This document shows positions 54,101 to 62,770 of a DNA stretch of 64,000 nt, piece after piece; the first letter of the stretch is position 1; each line of letters starts with the position of its first letter. Both the position numbers and the translations under genes were made by a program. Location: contig JAVZNR010000001.1 in the NCBI GenBank assembly GCA_038882715.1, positions 78,313-142,312 of the forward strand. The letters are read 5' to 3'. This stretch comes from Candidatus Bathyarchaeia archaeon (GTDB lineage: Archaea; Thermoproteota; Bathyarchaeia; Bathyarchaeales; DTEX01). The notes beneath the pieces were generated by a model. It made no database searches and was not told where the DNA came from. It saw only the letters and a list, made by a program, of their open reading frames with translations.

Positions 54101-54475
54101 AAACTGTTGATTAAGGAGATAAAGGATCTTAATAGAAAAATTGGGATTTTAGAGGCGCAGAAGGGAAAGCTTACCGAAGAAATCTATCGCGAGTACAGGC
54201 AAAAATATCTCAACATGATTAATGAAAAGTTTAAGGCTCTGCGCTCAACCTCTGTGGGTTTAGAGCCATATCTAAGCCAGATACAGGAGGAGATAAGGAG
54301 AACTAACCTAGAGATAGAGAGAGTTACAATAGCCTATAATCTCGGCGAAATAAGCGAGGAAGACTACATTAAGATGTGTAGCCCTCTGCAGAACAATCTA
54401 GCCGCGCTAAAAAACAGGCTTAGCGAAGTTGAGGAGATACTAGAGTTCCTAAGAAAACCTTTAGGAATATTTTAA
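51134..54475 (+). CDS. large FtsX-like permease with extracellular and coiled-coil domains
   Basis: 1113 aa. An N-terminal TM or signal (~13-28) precedes a large extracellular region (~30-320). After three further hydrophobic segments comes the ABC-permease core start, LGVRSLKRRPLRTLLTLITIVIIVSSAIAF (given here in parts in the translation near residue 440). A MacB-PCD-like extracellular domain and three C-terminal FtsX helices follow (IVPLLVAGLMMYITALSIFEERKRDLFTLATLGLD, also in part). The tail is cytoplasmic and ends with a coiled coil containing IAYNLGEISEEDYIKM. No cognate ATPase is nearby. Likely a mechanotransmission or lipoprotein-handling permease; function unknown. Overlaps the upstream gene by 4 nt. 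Confidence 0.6.
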   Translation: MKNKRNINPALWILATLSLIAFSLIACSSKVECYDGNVQVWLRFSLREYRSDNPLNNVSVSIKISTPKGRFELGPYVSNETGIIVVPLGEFSAKDLSTPLRLTDLVLSGDYIPIKVNNVFLEDIPFSAQYKSRQVEFSNMQITVEHEFFERTAVVNVDCWALRGKLVSISDCDPITGERSVIGIKMAAKAVPEDEVKRDVYESLYFIPVGYSTLIYHAPKTRVEYVYPNLKIVVDENTSSLNWMYHAAKSYGNYRMGLVDREINWLKSAGLSLDREIEEKSALESLLDRILSLYEKEDYSTALSGIRLFINRINDLEKWLSNLKTFSLASTICISLFVFGLSSILSGFIFNEPSKNKERAAMKAALFTSLLAFFFLTDPSSRITCAILVESAFSSPLPEINVPTILLGLFVIGVLIYFLATVISIKRSPVTDLALQLGVRSLKRRPLRTLLTLITIVIIVSSAIAFVNISAARETRVKGSWPSTNVLGLKISVDPVTPAGLSSHDVEWIEEQEWCDEVTYVERVKAYEPLGETYISRVVLFSFGAENPRIASLICVDPIFMEKHYNFSRYIRGLWKDFSRGEKVALLPARYDVAIGDYVMLSVEETLMTPFGAVPLGSRDLGRFRVVGKFEPAQLSDFKGIDGSPLFTELLNAVLLPVNSIEDPSMAISEVTVIVKSGFDPLEAARELAYLLGLPVVANKNGLAILVRWGLEISSTGVLQYIVPLLVAGLMMYITALSIFEERKRDLFTLATLGLDPQNVLLTFLVETLLMGLLGTFIGFFGTHILSTILSLIPPLKMGIPYNPFSFFVALLVGVATVFLGGYLPSVKAQGLSLMGRPKTRELLGEIIVEGDNAVFQLPIRETLQSSELLYDYSREILRKVPSSLVDPHSIKSEIYGDGSFNISFVVLSGSQSVFIPCNLKGERNEDVLTLSIIFPKSFMEYERIKRILRDLEAHMIGFSSWRDMQLRMRIVREAPKKQKTMDEILDEMKLLIKEIKDLNRKIGILEAQKGKLTEEIYREYRQKYLNMINEKFKALRSTSVGLEPYLSQIQEEIRRTNLEIERVTIAYNLGEISEEDYIKMCSPLQNNLAALKNRLSEVEEILEFLRKPLGIF

Positions 54476-54484
54476 TTTGCTGAA

Positions 54485-56443
54485 TCAGAACTCTATCTTT
54501 CTCCCCGTTTCCTCATCTACCCTGTAGCCTTGGAAATCTTTTATGAATCTTCTGGCTAAATCGTTGAACTCATCTACGAGCCGCCCAATCATCTTTTTGC
54601 TGAGCGCATCTTTTCTTATCACGAGATCGTACCTCTCATAGTTTATGGGCGTAAAAGCTAAGCCGTATTTTTCCGCCACATATCTGACCGCCACTGCAAC
54701 ATCAACCACGCCTCTAAAAACTAGGTGCGCCGCGGCCTCATGCGTCTTTACCTCAAAATTATACCCTTTAACCCTACTTTTCAGCTCCTCTGACCCGACA
54801 CCTCTTCGTCTTGCCTCTTCCTCCAGCAATAGGTCTATTAGAATCCTGGTGCCGCTTCCCGGATTCCTGTTAACGAAACTAAATTCTTTATCCACTATAT
54901 CGCTTATAGACAATGTCTCTGTAAAACCCCTCCTATATATAAAGCCCTGCTCACGTAAATAACCCCTAATAAGCAATACTTCCTTCAAACCCATCTTCTT
55001 AATGAACGGTACATTGTATTCTCCCGTCTCTCGGTCAAGTAAGTGAACCCCAGCCATATCAGCTACGCCCATTTTAATGGCATGTAGCCCAGCCATGCTA
55101 CCTACGTTAAGCATACGTATATTTTCAGTCGAAATAATGCAGCCTATTAAATGTTGGAGCAATGGATCGTGACTGCCAATTATGTTCGCATCACACGGCC
55201 TCCAGAACGGATTCACCAAAACCTTTAATTCACAGTTTGCTGGAACATGCTCCACATGCTCCGGCACAACTATGTATCCGTCCACAAGGCTTAGAGAAGA
55301 CACCCTACCGCTATGCCCCGGTAGAGGATACGCCATCATAGATCCTCCACGCTCCATCAACACAGCGGGCACGAATACCCTTACGCCCGGCTCACCTTTA
55401 AGGGGCATCGGCACACGCGCATCAATATACTTGTGCTCGTATACTTTAGCCCCCTGAAGTCTCGCCAATATCGGCATAAAGTATAGATTTACGGTTAGGA
55501 GACACGATAGCGGGAAACCCGGCAAGCCCAATATTATCTTGCCGCCGTGAACAGCTATAGCTAATGGTCTACCCGGTCTCTCTCTGACGCCGTGAACTAT
55601 TAGGCCTGGAACAAGCCTAGATAAAGCCCTATAAACTAAGTCTTCTAGACCAGCGGATGTCCCCCCTATAGTGACTACCAGATCGTTCTCTTCAATCGCT
55701 CTCCAAAGCCGATCCTCCAAATCCCCCCTATCATCCGGAGCTCTTTCATAAATCTTTGGATCTGCACCCATAAGTTTAGCGTAACCATACACGAGGTGGG
55801 AGTTAGAGTCATATATACAGCCGTAATCTAACTGTTCGCCCGGAGCCCTAAGCTCATCTCCAGTTGGCAATATACCAACCTTCACAGGCTTATACACGTG
55901 AACTCTGCTAACTCCCAGAGCGGCCAGCATAGATGCCAATAGGGGCGTAACCATCTCGCCCCTCCAGGCGGCAACCTCCCCTTCGGAGAAGTCTGATCCA
56001 ATTTGATCTATGTTTTCGCCTCTAGCCACGCTCCTATAGAAAAACGCGTAGTTGCCCTCAACGCTAGTATACTCTACTGGAACAACAGCGTCAGCCGGGT
56101 AGGGTATGATAGCCCCTGTAGAAACTTCTACGCACTCACCCCTGTTAATCCTAATGACCCTGGTTTCGCCGACCGATATTTGACCCGCTATCTTCAGCTT
56201 TCTAGGCCTATCCTCATATACGCCCACAAGGTCATCGCTTATCACCGCGTATCCGTCCATAAGCGACCTAGTGTACGGTGGATAATTCACCTTAGAGTAC
56301 ACGTTGCGGCTTAACACCCTGCCTAAAGCTTCGCTTAGAGGAAGCTCCAGTTCACCCAGAGGCTCTAAAGGCCTATATCTTTCGAGAATCGGTATAACCT
56401 CATCCACTGAGACCAGTCTACGATAAATTTTGCGTTCAGTCAA
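54485..56443 (-). CDS. moeA: MoeA fused to a periplasmic-binding-like (PBP) domain
   Basis: 652 aa. Residues ~1-410 form a complete MoeA (MPT-Mo/W insertase) with MDGYAV near the N-terminus (SLMDGYAVI), VVTIGGTSAGLEDL and LGLPGFPLSCLLT. The C-terminal ~240 residues carry a PBP-like type domain (NVGSMAGLHAIKMGVADMAGVHLLD; NRNPGSGTRILID) as in archaeal MoeA/LysR-substrate-binding fusion proteins. It likely inserts molybdate or tungstate and senses the oxyanion. It overlaps the second moeA by 4 nt, both on the minus strand, converging with the FtsX permease. Confidence 0.93.
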   Translation of the reverse strand: MTERKIYRRLVSVDEVIPILERYRPLEPLGELELPLSEALGRVLSRNVYSKVNYPPYTRSLMDGYAVISDDLVGVYEDRPRKLKIAGQISVGETRVIRINRGECVEVSTGAIIPYPADAVVPVEYTSVEGNYAFFYRSVARGENIDQIGSDFSEGEVAAWRGEMVTPLLASMLAALGVSRVHVYKPVKVGILPTGDELRAPGEQLDYGCIYDSNSHLVYGYAKLMGADPKIYERAPDDRGDLEDRLWRAIEENDLVVTIGGTSAGLEDLVYRALSRLVPGLIVHGVRERPGRPLAIAVHGGKIILGLPGFPLSCLLTVNLYFMPILARLQGAKVYEHKYIDARVPMPLKGEPGVRVFVPAVLMERGGSMMAYPLPGHSGRVSSLSLVDGYIVVPEHVEHVPANCELKVLVNPFWRPCDANIIGSHDPLLQHLIGCIISTENIRMLNVGSMAGLHAIKMGVADMAGVHLLDRETGEYNVPFIKKMGLKEVLLIRGYLREQGFIYRRGFTETLSISDIVDKEFSFVNRNPGSGTRILIDLLLEEEARRRGVGSEELKSRVKGYNFEVKTHEAAAHLVFRGVVDVAVAVRYVAEKYGLAFTPINYERYDLVIRKDALSKKMIGRLVDEFNDLARRFIKDFQGYRVDEETGRKIEF

Positions 56444-57657
56444 GGCGAGCCACCCCGACCCCAGAGGTTAACTTCAACCTCACACCCTTCATCGAAGCCC
56501 TCTAAATCCTCCGGAACCTCTACAAACCCGTTGCCCTTAAGCAGGCTAGCTAATGCTCCAGACCCGCCCGTCATGAGTGGCTCAGCATACGTTCTGCCGC
56601 CTTCATCATAAACTCTCACGCGCACAAAGCCTTTAACACCCATCTTCACAGTGACCCTACGGGTTAACGTAGCTTTAACCTTAGGGTATTCCGGTATCTC
56701 TAAGCCTAGACCCCTTAAAAGAGGCTTCAAGAGGTATTCTAGGGTTGACATGGCGGCTACGGGAAGGCCGCTCAAAGCCAGTATAGGTTTGCCGTCCTTT
56801 ACCGCTAGGCAGGCGGTCTTACCCGGCTGAATAGCGAATCCATGTACAAGATATTCCGGCTTTATGCCCTCTATCGCCCTAATAGTATGGTCATGTTTAC
56901 CCATAGACGTCCCCCCGACTAGCACTGAAAGATAATGTGTCTCGTCTCTTCTGAGCCACCCGGATATAGCGTCAACCTCGTCTCCGACCATGGACACTTC
57001 ATCCACGATGAGGCCATGCCACCTAAGCCATGCGGCGACAAATTCCTGAGTGAACGGTCTAAAATACGTGCCTCCTACGATTTCGTCCCCGACATTTAGA
57101 ACCCTCGCTCTCAGATCGAAGACTTTAACCCTAACCCTACCCTCTAAAATCAATCCAGCTATGGCCTGAGGTGCGACTCTACAACCCCTATAGACTATGG
57201 TTATGCCCTCATCGTATTCTTCCCCAGGCAGCGAAACATTTTCATATCTGGCTGAACGCTTCAACACAAGAACCCTATCGCCCTCCTCAACGGCGTCCTC
57301 CAACGGCACCACAGTATCGGAGCCAACGGGCAGCAGAGCGCCAGTCTCAACCCTGACAGCTGAGCCGGGCTCTAAAACAATATTAGTGTTCAGCCCAGGC
57401 CTAGCATAAGCGTCGAAAAGCCTCAGTGAAACGGGCGAGATGGGTGAGGCTGACTCGATGTCAAGAGCGCGGACAGCATAACCATCCATGACGGATTTAG
57501 GTCTAGGCGGAAGCTTAAAGCTGGAGACTACTGTCTCAGACGAATATTTTCCCAAAGAACCCTCTACGGGAACCTCAACCTCACCCGGAGGACTGAGAAA
57601 CTTTAGGACTTCGGGCAGAACATCTGAAACCCTATGGAGCTCCCTCAACCCTTCCAC
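56440..57657 (-). CDS. moeA: MoeA, molybdopterin molybdenum/tungsten transferase
   Basis: 405-aa stand-alone MoeA. Motifs: PPRPKSVMDGYAVRALD, ETGALLPVGSDTVVPLED, LVGGTSMGKHDHTI and ALSGLPVAAMSTLEYLL. It is the first gene of a two-moeA operon. Archaea often carry two MoeA versions, possibly one each for Mo and W; with the AOR in this window a tungsten role for one is plausible. ATG start; divergent partner region has no gene. Confidence 0.93.
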   Translation of the reverse strand: MEGLRELHRVSDVLPEVLKFLSPPGEVEVPVEGSLGKYSSETVVSSFKLPPRPKSVMDGYAVRALDIESASPISPVSLRLFDAYARPGLNTNIVLEPGSAVRVETGALLPVGSDTVVPLEDAVEEGDRVLVLKRSARYENVSLPGEEYDEGITIVYRGCRVAPQAIAGLILEGRVRVKVFDLRARVLNVGDEIVGGTYFRPFTQEFVAAWLRWHGLIVDEVSMVGDEVDAISGWLRRDETHYLSVLVGGTSMGKHDHTIRAIEGIKPEYLVHGFAIQPGKTACLAVKDGKPILALSGLPVAAMSTLEYLLKPLLRGLGLEIPEYPKVKATLTRRVTVKMGVKGFVRVRVYDEGGRTYAEPLMTGGSGALASLLKGNGFVEVPEDLEGFDEGCEVEVNLWGRGGSP

Positions 57658-57997
57658 CTACAACGCGCCAACCAATATGCTCGACATCTAAAATCGATTT
57701 CAGAACTAAAATATAATGTTATCCCGGCCAAAGCAGAGGGTGGAATTCTAGCCGTGAAAGATCAACCCTTCACCCCAGAGAAGGAAGGGTGGGCTCGTAT
57801 AGCCACACCTACCTAATCACAGAATATTGCTTAAAAACTTTGGCTATTTCACTATTATGGCTGCCGAAGAAAACCGCATCTGAAATGGTTCATAAAACAA
57901 TTAGGGTTAACCCTAGTACTGCCCTATCCCGCAGATTCCTGCTCTCCCGGAAAAGCTTATTTTAAGTTTCTTTTAAAAATCGGGGAAGTTTTCTTGG
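57658..57997. other. 340-nt non-coding region between moeA and tRNA-Thr
   Basis: Short overlapping frames at 57634-57816 have no ribosome site or motif and look like chance. The region contains the moeA-operon promoter (minus strand). T-rich stretches near 57835-57850 and 57960-57972 are possible promoter or terminator sequences. Nothing else is recognised. Confidence 0.5.
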
Positions 57998-58070
57998 AGC
58001 CCCGGGCGGGATTTGAACCCGCGACCCGCGGCTTACGAGGCCGCTGCTCTAACCACTAAGCCACCGGGGC
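57998..58070 (-). tRNA. tRNA-Thr(CGT)
   Basis: 73-nt cloverleaf on the minus strand: acceptor GCCCCGG/CCGGGGC, D arm with GGCTTAGTGGTTAGAGC, anticodon stem GCGGC/GCCGC around loop CTCGTAA (anticodon CGT), T arm GCGGG-TTCAAAT-CCCGC, discriminator T as usual for archaeal tRNA-Thr. No intron. CCA is not encoded. Confidence 0.95.
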
Positions 58071-58174
58071 CTAAGGCTTAAATCATTAGTTAATTTTTAT
58101 GAATGATAAATATTTTTCCCAATAATAAATTAGCTAGCTAATAAATGAAATATTCCTGATAATTTTATCAGAGC

Positions 58175-58963
58175 GTGATCTCTTTGAGCAATGGGATTAG
58201 AGAGGGCGACTACGTTTTACTATATCTAGATGATAAGAGGACGTATATGGTGAAGGCGGAGAGGGGGAAGGTTCTTCACACGCATAAGGGTTTTGTGAAA
58301 ATTGATGACCTTATCGGTAAGGAGTTTGGCACACGTGTGAAGAGCAGTCTTGGAGTTGAATTTATTGCGTTTAAGCCGAGCATAAGGGACTATATATTTA
58401 AGAGCTCTAGGGGTACGCAGATAATATATCCCAAGGATATGGCGCTCATAATTTTATTCGGCAACATACAGCCCGGAAGCCGAGTTGTTGAGGCTGGAAC
58501 TGGAACTGGAGCCCTAACAACAGTGTTGGCAAGTTATGTAAGGCCCGATGGGCGAGTACATAGCTATGAGATTAGAAGCGAGCTTCTCGAGATTGCGCGG
58601 AGAAATTTAGAGAGGGCCGGTGTACTGGAATATGTTGAATTAAAGAGTAAGGACATAACGTTGGGGATAGATGAGAGTAACGTTGATTCTGTCGTTTTAG
58701 ATATGGCGGAGCCTTGGCTTGTTGTCCCTCACGCGTATAGAGCGTTGAAGGGTAGCGGCTCATTCATATCGTTCAGCCCAACGATAGATCAAGTAATAAG
58801 AACTGTCGAAGAGCTAAAGATGAATAATTTCGCAAATATAGAGACCATAGAATGCCTTGTAAGAAGAATAAGGGTTGAGAAAGGGAAGACTCGGCCAGAG
58901 ACTTTAATGACCGGTCATACCGGATATATGGTTTTTGCGAGGAAGGCGCTCCCAGAGAATTGA
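58175..58963 (+). CDS. trmI: tRNA (adenine-N1)-methyltransferase TrmI
   Basis: 262-aa Rossmann methyltransferase forming m1A57/58 in tRNA. The N-terminal beta-barrel domain (~1-75) precedes AdoMet motif I VVEAGTGTGALTTVLASYV, acidic loop VHSYEIRSELLEIARRN, motif IV SVVLDMAEPW and the tail HTGYMVFARKA. GTG at 58175 is used; TTG 58184 is an alternative. Neither has a strong ribosome site. Directly downstream of the tRNA-Thr locus. Confidence 0.93.
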   Translation: MISLSNGIREGDYVLLYLDDKRTYMVKAERGKVLHTHKGFVKIDDLIGKEFGTRVKSSLGVEFIAFKPSIRDYIFKSSRGTQIIYPKDMALIILFGNIQPGSRVVEAGTGTGALTTVLASYVRPDGRVHSYEIRSELLEIARRNLERAGVLEYVELKSKDITLGIDESNVDSVVLDMAEPWLVVPHAYRALKGSGSFISFSPTIDQVIRTVEELKMNNFANIETIECLVRRIRVEKGKTRPETLMTGHTGYMVFARKALPEN

Positions 58964-59048
58964 TTACATAATGCTCCATAGATAGGTTTTTATCCTAAAA
59001 GATATTTTAGTGAGAAGAAGAATAGATTGACAAGGGGATTAATGTGAG

Positions 59049-59630
59049 TTGAGCGATTTGCCGAGTAAAGCCAAGCGTGTCTGGAACAATAGGATGTTTA
59101 AAACTTTACTCATGTTCACCATATTAATCGTAAGCGTTTTCCTCGCCCACAAAATTCTCACCGTAATTTTAAGGACAGAGTACCCGTTATCTACACCGGA
59201 ATCATGGAGCATGTGGCCGACAATTAGTAGAGGAGACCTGTTGATTATTCAAGGTGGATTGAGAGGTGAAGATATCCACGCGGATCCAAAGTACGGTGAC
59301 ATAATTGTTTTTAAGGATCCGAGGGGTGGATCCACCCCCATAGTTCATCGGGCAATATATAAAGGGTATGATGAAGGAAGGAAGATGTGGTTCTTTAGAA
59401 CCAAGGGGGACAATAACTGGAGCGAGGATCCGTGGATAGTGTGGGAGGATGGCATATATGGTAAAGTCATCTTCATAATACCCTACCTAGGCTACTTTAG
59501 GATATATTTGGGTAATGAGGGAGGAATAGTGATTATAGCCATTTTAATAGTGGTTCTCTTAATATCAGAGAACTGGGATCTAATAAAGGAGAGAATAGGC
59601 AATAGAGGCAACAGTTCTAGTCAAAAATAA
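59049..59630 (+). CDS. signal peptidase I (archaeal S26B type)
   Basis: 193-aa membrane protease that removes secretory signal peptides. TM1 at ~18-40, then catalytic S54 in ESWSMWPTI, Ser/His dyad partner H100 in TPIVHRAI, and a C-terminal hydrophobic segment IVIIAILIVVLLIS. The Lys of bacterial enzymes is replaced by His, as usual in archaea. TTG start overlapping an upstream GTGAG; short leader. It would process the signal-bearing proteins in this window, such as those at 9728 and 14560. Confidence 0.9.
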   Translation: MSDLPSKAKRVWNNRMFKTLLMFTILIVSVFLAHKILTVILRTEYPLSTPESWSMWPTISRGDLLIIQGGLRGEDIHADPKYGDIIVFKDPRGGSTPIVHRAIYKGYDEGRKMWFFRTKGDNNWSEDPWIVWEDGIYGKVIFIIPYLGYFRIYLGNEGGIVIIAILIVVLLISENWDLIKERIGNRGNSSSQK

Positions 59631-59641
59631 TTCTGTGGAAA

Positions 59642-59657
59642 ATAAATATAAATATAT
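59642..59657 (+). promoter_or_regulatory. TATA box of the tbp gene
   Basis: ATAAATATAAATATAT lies 58-73 nt before the tbp ATG, with GGGGGATG just before the start codon as ribosome site. Fits an archaeal core promoter with a leader of about 40 nt. Confidence 0.5.
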
Positions 59658-59714
59658 CCCATAACATAGAAAGTTCAAGTTACTTGTTAAATACATGTTG
59701 GGGGATGCCATTTA

Positions 59715-60284
59715 ATGTCTCAGCAAACACAAGTCAAAGTTAGAATAGAAAACGTGGTTGCATCCGCAACACTAAATCAGAGAATAGACTTAAACGCTGT
59801 TGTCAAGGGTTATCCCGGAGTAGAATATCGCCCTGAGCAATTCCCAGGGCTAGTTTTTAGATTAAAGAGACCTAAAACTGCAACGTTGATTTTTAACTCT
59901 GGTAAGATGGTTTGCACAGGTGCGAAATCTGAGAGAGAAGCCCGTAGGGCGGTCATGAGGGTTATTAAGGAGCTTAAGAAGAGCGGAATAGTGATAGTTG
60001 GTAAGCCGGAATTAAAAATTCAGAATATTGTGGCCTCTGCAAATTTAAATGGTGTTATTGATCTAGAAAAGTCAGCTTACGTTCTAGGTAAGACGATGTA
60101 TGAGCCGGAGCAATTCCCAGGTCTAATTTACCGAATGGATGATCCTAAGGTTGTTATACTTCTGTTTGCGAGTGGAAAACTCGTTTGTACGGGCGCTAAG
60201 AAAGAGGAGGACGTATATAGGGCTGTGGAGAACCTGCAGAAGAAGCTTGAGCGAGAAGGATTAATATATTATGAGCAAAGGTGA
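59715..60284 (+). CDS. tbp: TATA-binding protein
   Basis: 189-aa general transcription factor. Two direct repeats (~8-93 and ~99-184) share N(I/V)VASAxLNxxIDL, EQFPGL(V/I)(F/Y)R and SGK(M/L)VCTGAK. Full length. The stop overlaps the next gene's GTG start by 4 nt, so TBP and the SIS-domain protein are translationally coupled, an unusual pair. Confidence 0.97.
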   Translation: MSQQTQVKVRIENVVASATLNQRIDLNAVVKGYPGVEYRPEQFPGLVFRLKRPKTATLIFNSGKMVCTGAKSEREARRAVMRVIKELKKSGIVIVGKPELKIQNIVASANLNGVIDLEKSAYVLGKTMYEPEQFPGLIYRMDDPKVVILLFASGKLVCTGAKKEEDVYRAVENLQKKLEREGLIYYEQR

Positions 60285-61396
60285 CTCTAACTCTACTGGG
60301 GGACTTTAATCTGACTTTCACCGAATACTTTGATCATCACATGTTAAAAGAGGTTCTGGAAGAACCGGAAGTAATTAGAAGAACTATTGAGGAGGAGCGA
60401 GATAACATAAAGAACGTGGCCAGCGAGATCGCGTCTAAAGTTTTCGATATAGTGTACATAACTGGTAGCGGAACAAGCTATCATGCCGGGCTAGTGGCCC
60501 AATATGCGCTCTCAAGTCTCACGAATTTAGCGTCTAGCACCATACCGGCTTCGGAGTTCCAACGTTGGGTACCGCCAAGCATTTCACGAAGGTCTCTGGT
60601 AGTGGCTATATCCCAATCAGGGGAGAGCTCCGACATTATTGATGCAGTTAAATACGCGGTTAAGAGGAAAATGAGAGTTCTCGCAGTAACGAACACTCCT
60701 GGAAGCTCGCTTGCAAACCTAGCAGACTACGTAATAATTCCAAGGTCAGGCAAGGAGATCGCTGTTCCGGCAACAAAAACCTATGTGGCGCAACTTACAG
60801 CCGTCTTAATGTTTGCCATCGAATTAGCTGCGTTTAAAGAGAGCGAAACTGACATTAGCATTTTAAGAGAAAAATTCTTTAAGGTTCCGCTTTTAGTCGA
60901 AGAAATACTCAAGTTTTATAGGGAGAATATTCGTGAGACAGCCACAAAATATAAGGACAAAAACTTAATATTCGCCTTAGGCAGCGGGCCAAATTACGCT
61001 ACTGCCCTAGAAACCGCCTTAAAGCTTAAAGAGACATGCATGGTTTTTGCTGAGGGATTCGCGACGCGGGAGTTTCTTCATGGTCCAATAAGGCTTGTTG
61101 ATGAGAGAACGCTTATGATATTAATTTCCCCAATGGAAGAAGTTAATGATTACATTGAGTTATCGAGAAGCTTCAGGAGTTTTGGTGCAAAGGTAATCTC
61201 CGTTTTAGAGAAAACCGAGAATTCTGACGCTTTCCTCAAATTTTTTGATGATGTTTTTTTCGTTCCATACGGGTTGCCTAAAATTTTCTCTCCAATAATA
61301 TTTATTGTTCCACTCCAATTATTCACATATTATGTGGCCATCTTTAAAGGTTTAAACCCGGATAAGCCGGAAAAGCTCGTGAAGGTGGTGAAGTAG
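60281..61396 (+). CDS. SIS-domain aldose-ketose isomerase (GlmS isomerase half, no glutaminase)
   Basis: 371-aa protein with two SIS domains: [18 protein letters not shown] and [20 protein letters not shown]. The linker motif [20 protein letters not shown] is that of GlmS, but the N-terminal glutamine amidotransferase domain is absent. Such proteins act as isomerases/deaminases of hexosamine phosphates with free ammonia or as AgaS/FrlB-type enzymes. Contains [14 protein letters not shown] (phosphosugar loop) and the [11 protein letters not shown] motif. GTG start overlapping tbp. Confidence 0.85.
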   Translation: MTLTLLGDFNLTFTEYFDHHMLKEVLEEPEVIRRTIEEERDNIKNVASEIASKVFDIVYITGSGTSYHAGLVAQYALSSLTNLASSTIPASEFQRWVPPSISRRSLVVAISQSGESSDIIDAVKYAVKRKMRVLAVTNTPGSSLANLADYVIIPRSGKEIAVPATKTYVAQLTAVLMFAIELAAFKESETDISILREKFFKVPLLVEEILKFYRENIRETATKYKDKNLIFALGSGPNYATALETALKLKETCMVFAEGFATREFLHGPIRLVDERTLMILISPMEEVNDYIELSRSFRSFGAKVISVLEKTENSDAFLKFFDDVFFVPYGLPKIFSPIIFIVPLQLFTYYVAIFKGLNPDKPEKLVKVVK

Positions 61397-61397
61397 A

Positions 61398-62096
61398 GTG
61401 AGAATAAAGGCTGTAACTTTCGATATTGAAGATACGCTTTACGATTCTTCTCTACAGATGAGGATGGCGAGACTTAACGCTATAAGAGCTATGATTGAGG
61501 CGGGTCTCCCAATAGATGTTGAAACAGGATATAAGAGGCTTGAAGAGATAGTTAACGAGTATGGTGCTCATTACGGTAAACATTTTGATAAGCTTCTCGA
61601 GCGTTTAGGGTTAAGATGGAACCCGAGGGTTATAGCGGCTGGAGTTGTCGCTTATCGAGAAACCAGTCAAGCGTATCTTAAACCATTCCCCGACACTGTT
61701 CCAACCTTGATTCAACTGCGTGACCACAAATATAAGCTGGGTGTTATCTCCGATGGCTTAGCTGTTAAGGAATGGCAGAAGCTGATACATCTCGGGGTTC
61801 ATCACCTATTTCATTCAGTTGTGATATCCGAAGAATGTGGAACCCTGGAATTAACCGACGAAGTTTTCAGAAGATGTCTCAGGGAATTAAATGTTGAACC
61901 TCATGAAGCCATATATGTGAGCAGCAGGTTAAACAAGGCTATAAAAAACGCGAACAAAGTGGGGTTAATAAGTGTAAGACTTAGGAGAGGCGATCACTGC
62001 GTTGAGGAACCTGAGTCTCCAGAGGCTTGCGCAAAATATGAGATAGACAATCTTTCACAGATATTCGAAGTTATTGAGGAGGAGAAGCGTCAGTAG
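61398..62096 (+). CDS. HAD-superfamily protein with degenerate catalytic motifs
   Basis: 232 aa with HAD fold: FDIEDTLYDSS at the N-terminus, then a helical cap and GVISDG. Motif I is D9-I-E11-D12-T instead of D-x-D-x-T, so the acid/base Asp is Glu. Motif III lacks its Lys (GTLELTDEVF in place of RKPDP), and the final acidic motif is VSSRLNKAIKNA without the G-D pair. It is likely inactive or altered. GTG start 2 nt after the SIS gene. Ends convergent with the radical SAM gene with a 7-nt overlap. Confidence 0.7.
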   Translation: MRIKAVTFDIEDTLYDSSLQMRMARLNAIRAMIEAGLPIDVETGYKRLEEIVNEYGAHYGKHFDKLLERLGLRWNPRVIAAGVVAYRETSQAYLKPFPDTVPTLIQLRDHKYKLGVISDGLAVKEWQKLIHLGVHHLFHSVVISEECGTLELTDEVFRRCLRELNVEPHEAIYVSSRLNKAIKNANKVGLISVRLRRGDHCVEEPESPEACAKYEIDNLSQIFEVIEEEKRQ

Positions 62097-62770
62097 AAGC
62101 AGGGGATATATTCTCTTGCTCTAAACTTAACCTTTAGGCTTGAAGCCAAATCCTGAATCTTAGATATATCTATCTCCGGAAGCATCACCGCCGTAATCTC
62201 CACATCGAGAGACGCATCCCTAGCGACTTTAACGAACTCAATGGCGCTCTTATAGGCATTTGCGAAAACCGGTCTACAAATCCTATTATATGTTTCTTCA
62301 TCATGCCCATTTATACTGACGCTCACCGCGTTAACACCTGAATCCTTAAGCTCTTCTACAACGTTTCTTCCGGGGTTAAGTAGGAGAGCGTGCCCATTCG
62401 TATCCAGTCTAATCCTAAGGGAGAGAAAATGCTCCCTGATCCATTTTGCAATTTCCAGTAGGCAATCAAGCCTAATAGTTGGCTCACCGAAGCCGCAGAA
62501 AACGGTCTCTCTCCATTTTCTCCTTGAGATATGTCGCTCTAGGTCTTCAACTATCTCGTTAACACTGGGTTCTTCGCTGAGCTTGAGGTTGAAGCCAGCT
62601 ATGCCGCTCCAATAATTTTTAAAGCAGAAGTAGCAGTTGTTGGAGCAGCGATTAGTAATATTCAAGTAGAGCGTGTCGCCCAACCAGTATACGAAATCCT
62701 CCCTCCGCTTCAAATATTTCCCCTCAACCTTAAAACCATAATTCCAGCCATTATCTGGCAGCCGGAACAC
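62090..62770 (-). CDS. radical SAM protein (TatD-associated-like)
   Basis: 226 aa. LYLNITNRCSNNCYFCFKNYW carries C-x3-C-x2-C, followed by FCGFGEPTIRLDCLLEIAKWI (GEP motif), a Rossmann-like SISINGHDEETYNRICRP and an otherwise compact barrel. The organisation matches the small radical SAM proteins associated with TatD. No substrate is evident. ATG at 62770 overlaps the 3' end of the half-MFS gene by 61 nt, so the two are probably linked. Confidence 0.75.
   Translation of the reverse strand: MFRLPDNGWNYGFKVEGKYLKRREDFVYWLGDTLYLNITNRCSNNCYFCFKNYWSGIAGFNLKLSEEPSVNEIVEDLERHISRRKWRETVFCGFGEPTIRLDCLLEIAKWIREHFLSLRIRLDTNGHALLLNPGRNVVEELKDSGVNAVSVSINGHDEETYNRICRPVFANAYKSAIEFVKVARDASLDVEITAVMLPEIDISKIQDLASSLKVKFRAREYIPCFY

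Noticed and set aside
57634-57816. Small plus-strand ORF upstream of the moeA operon
   Set aside because: No ribosome site or domain; overlaps the moeA start region.
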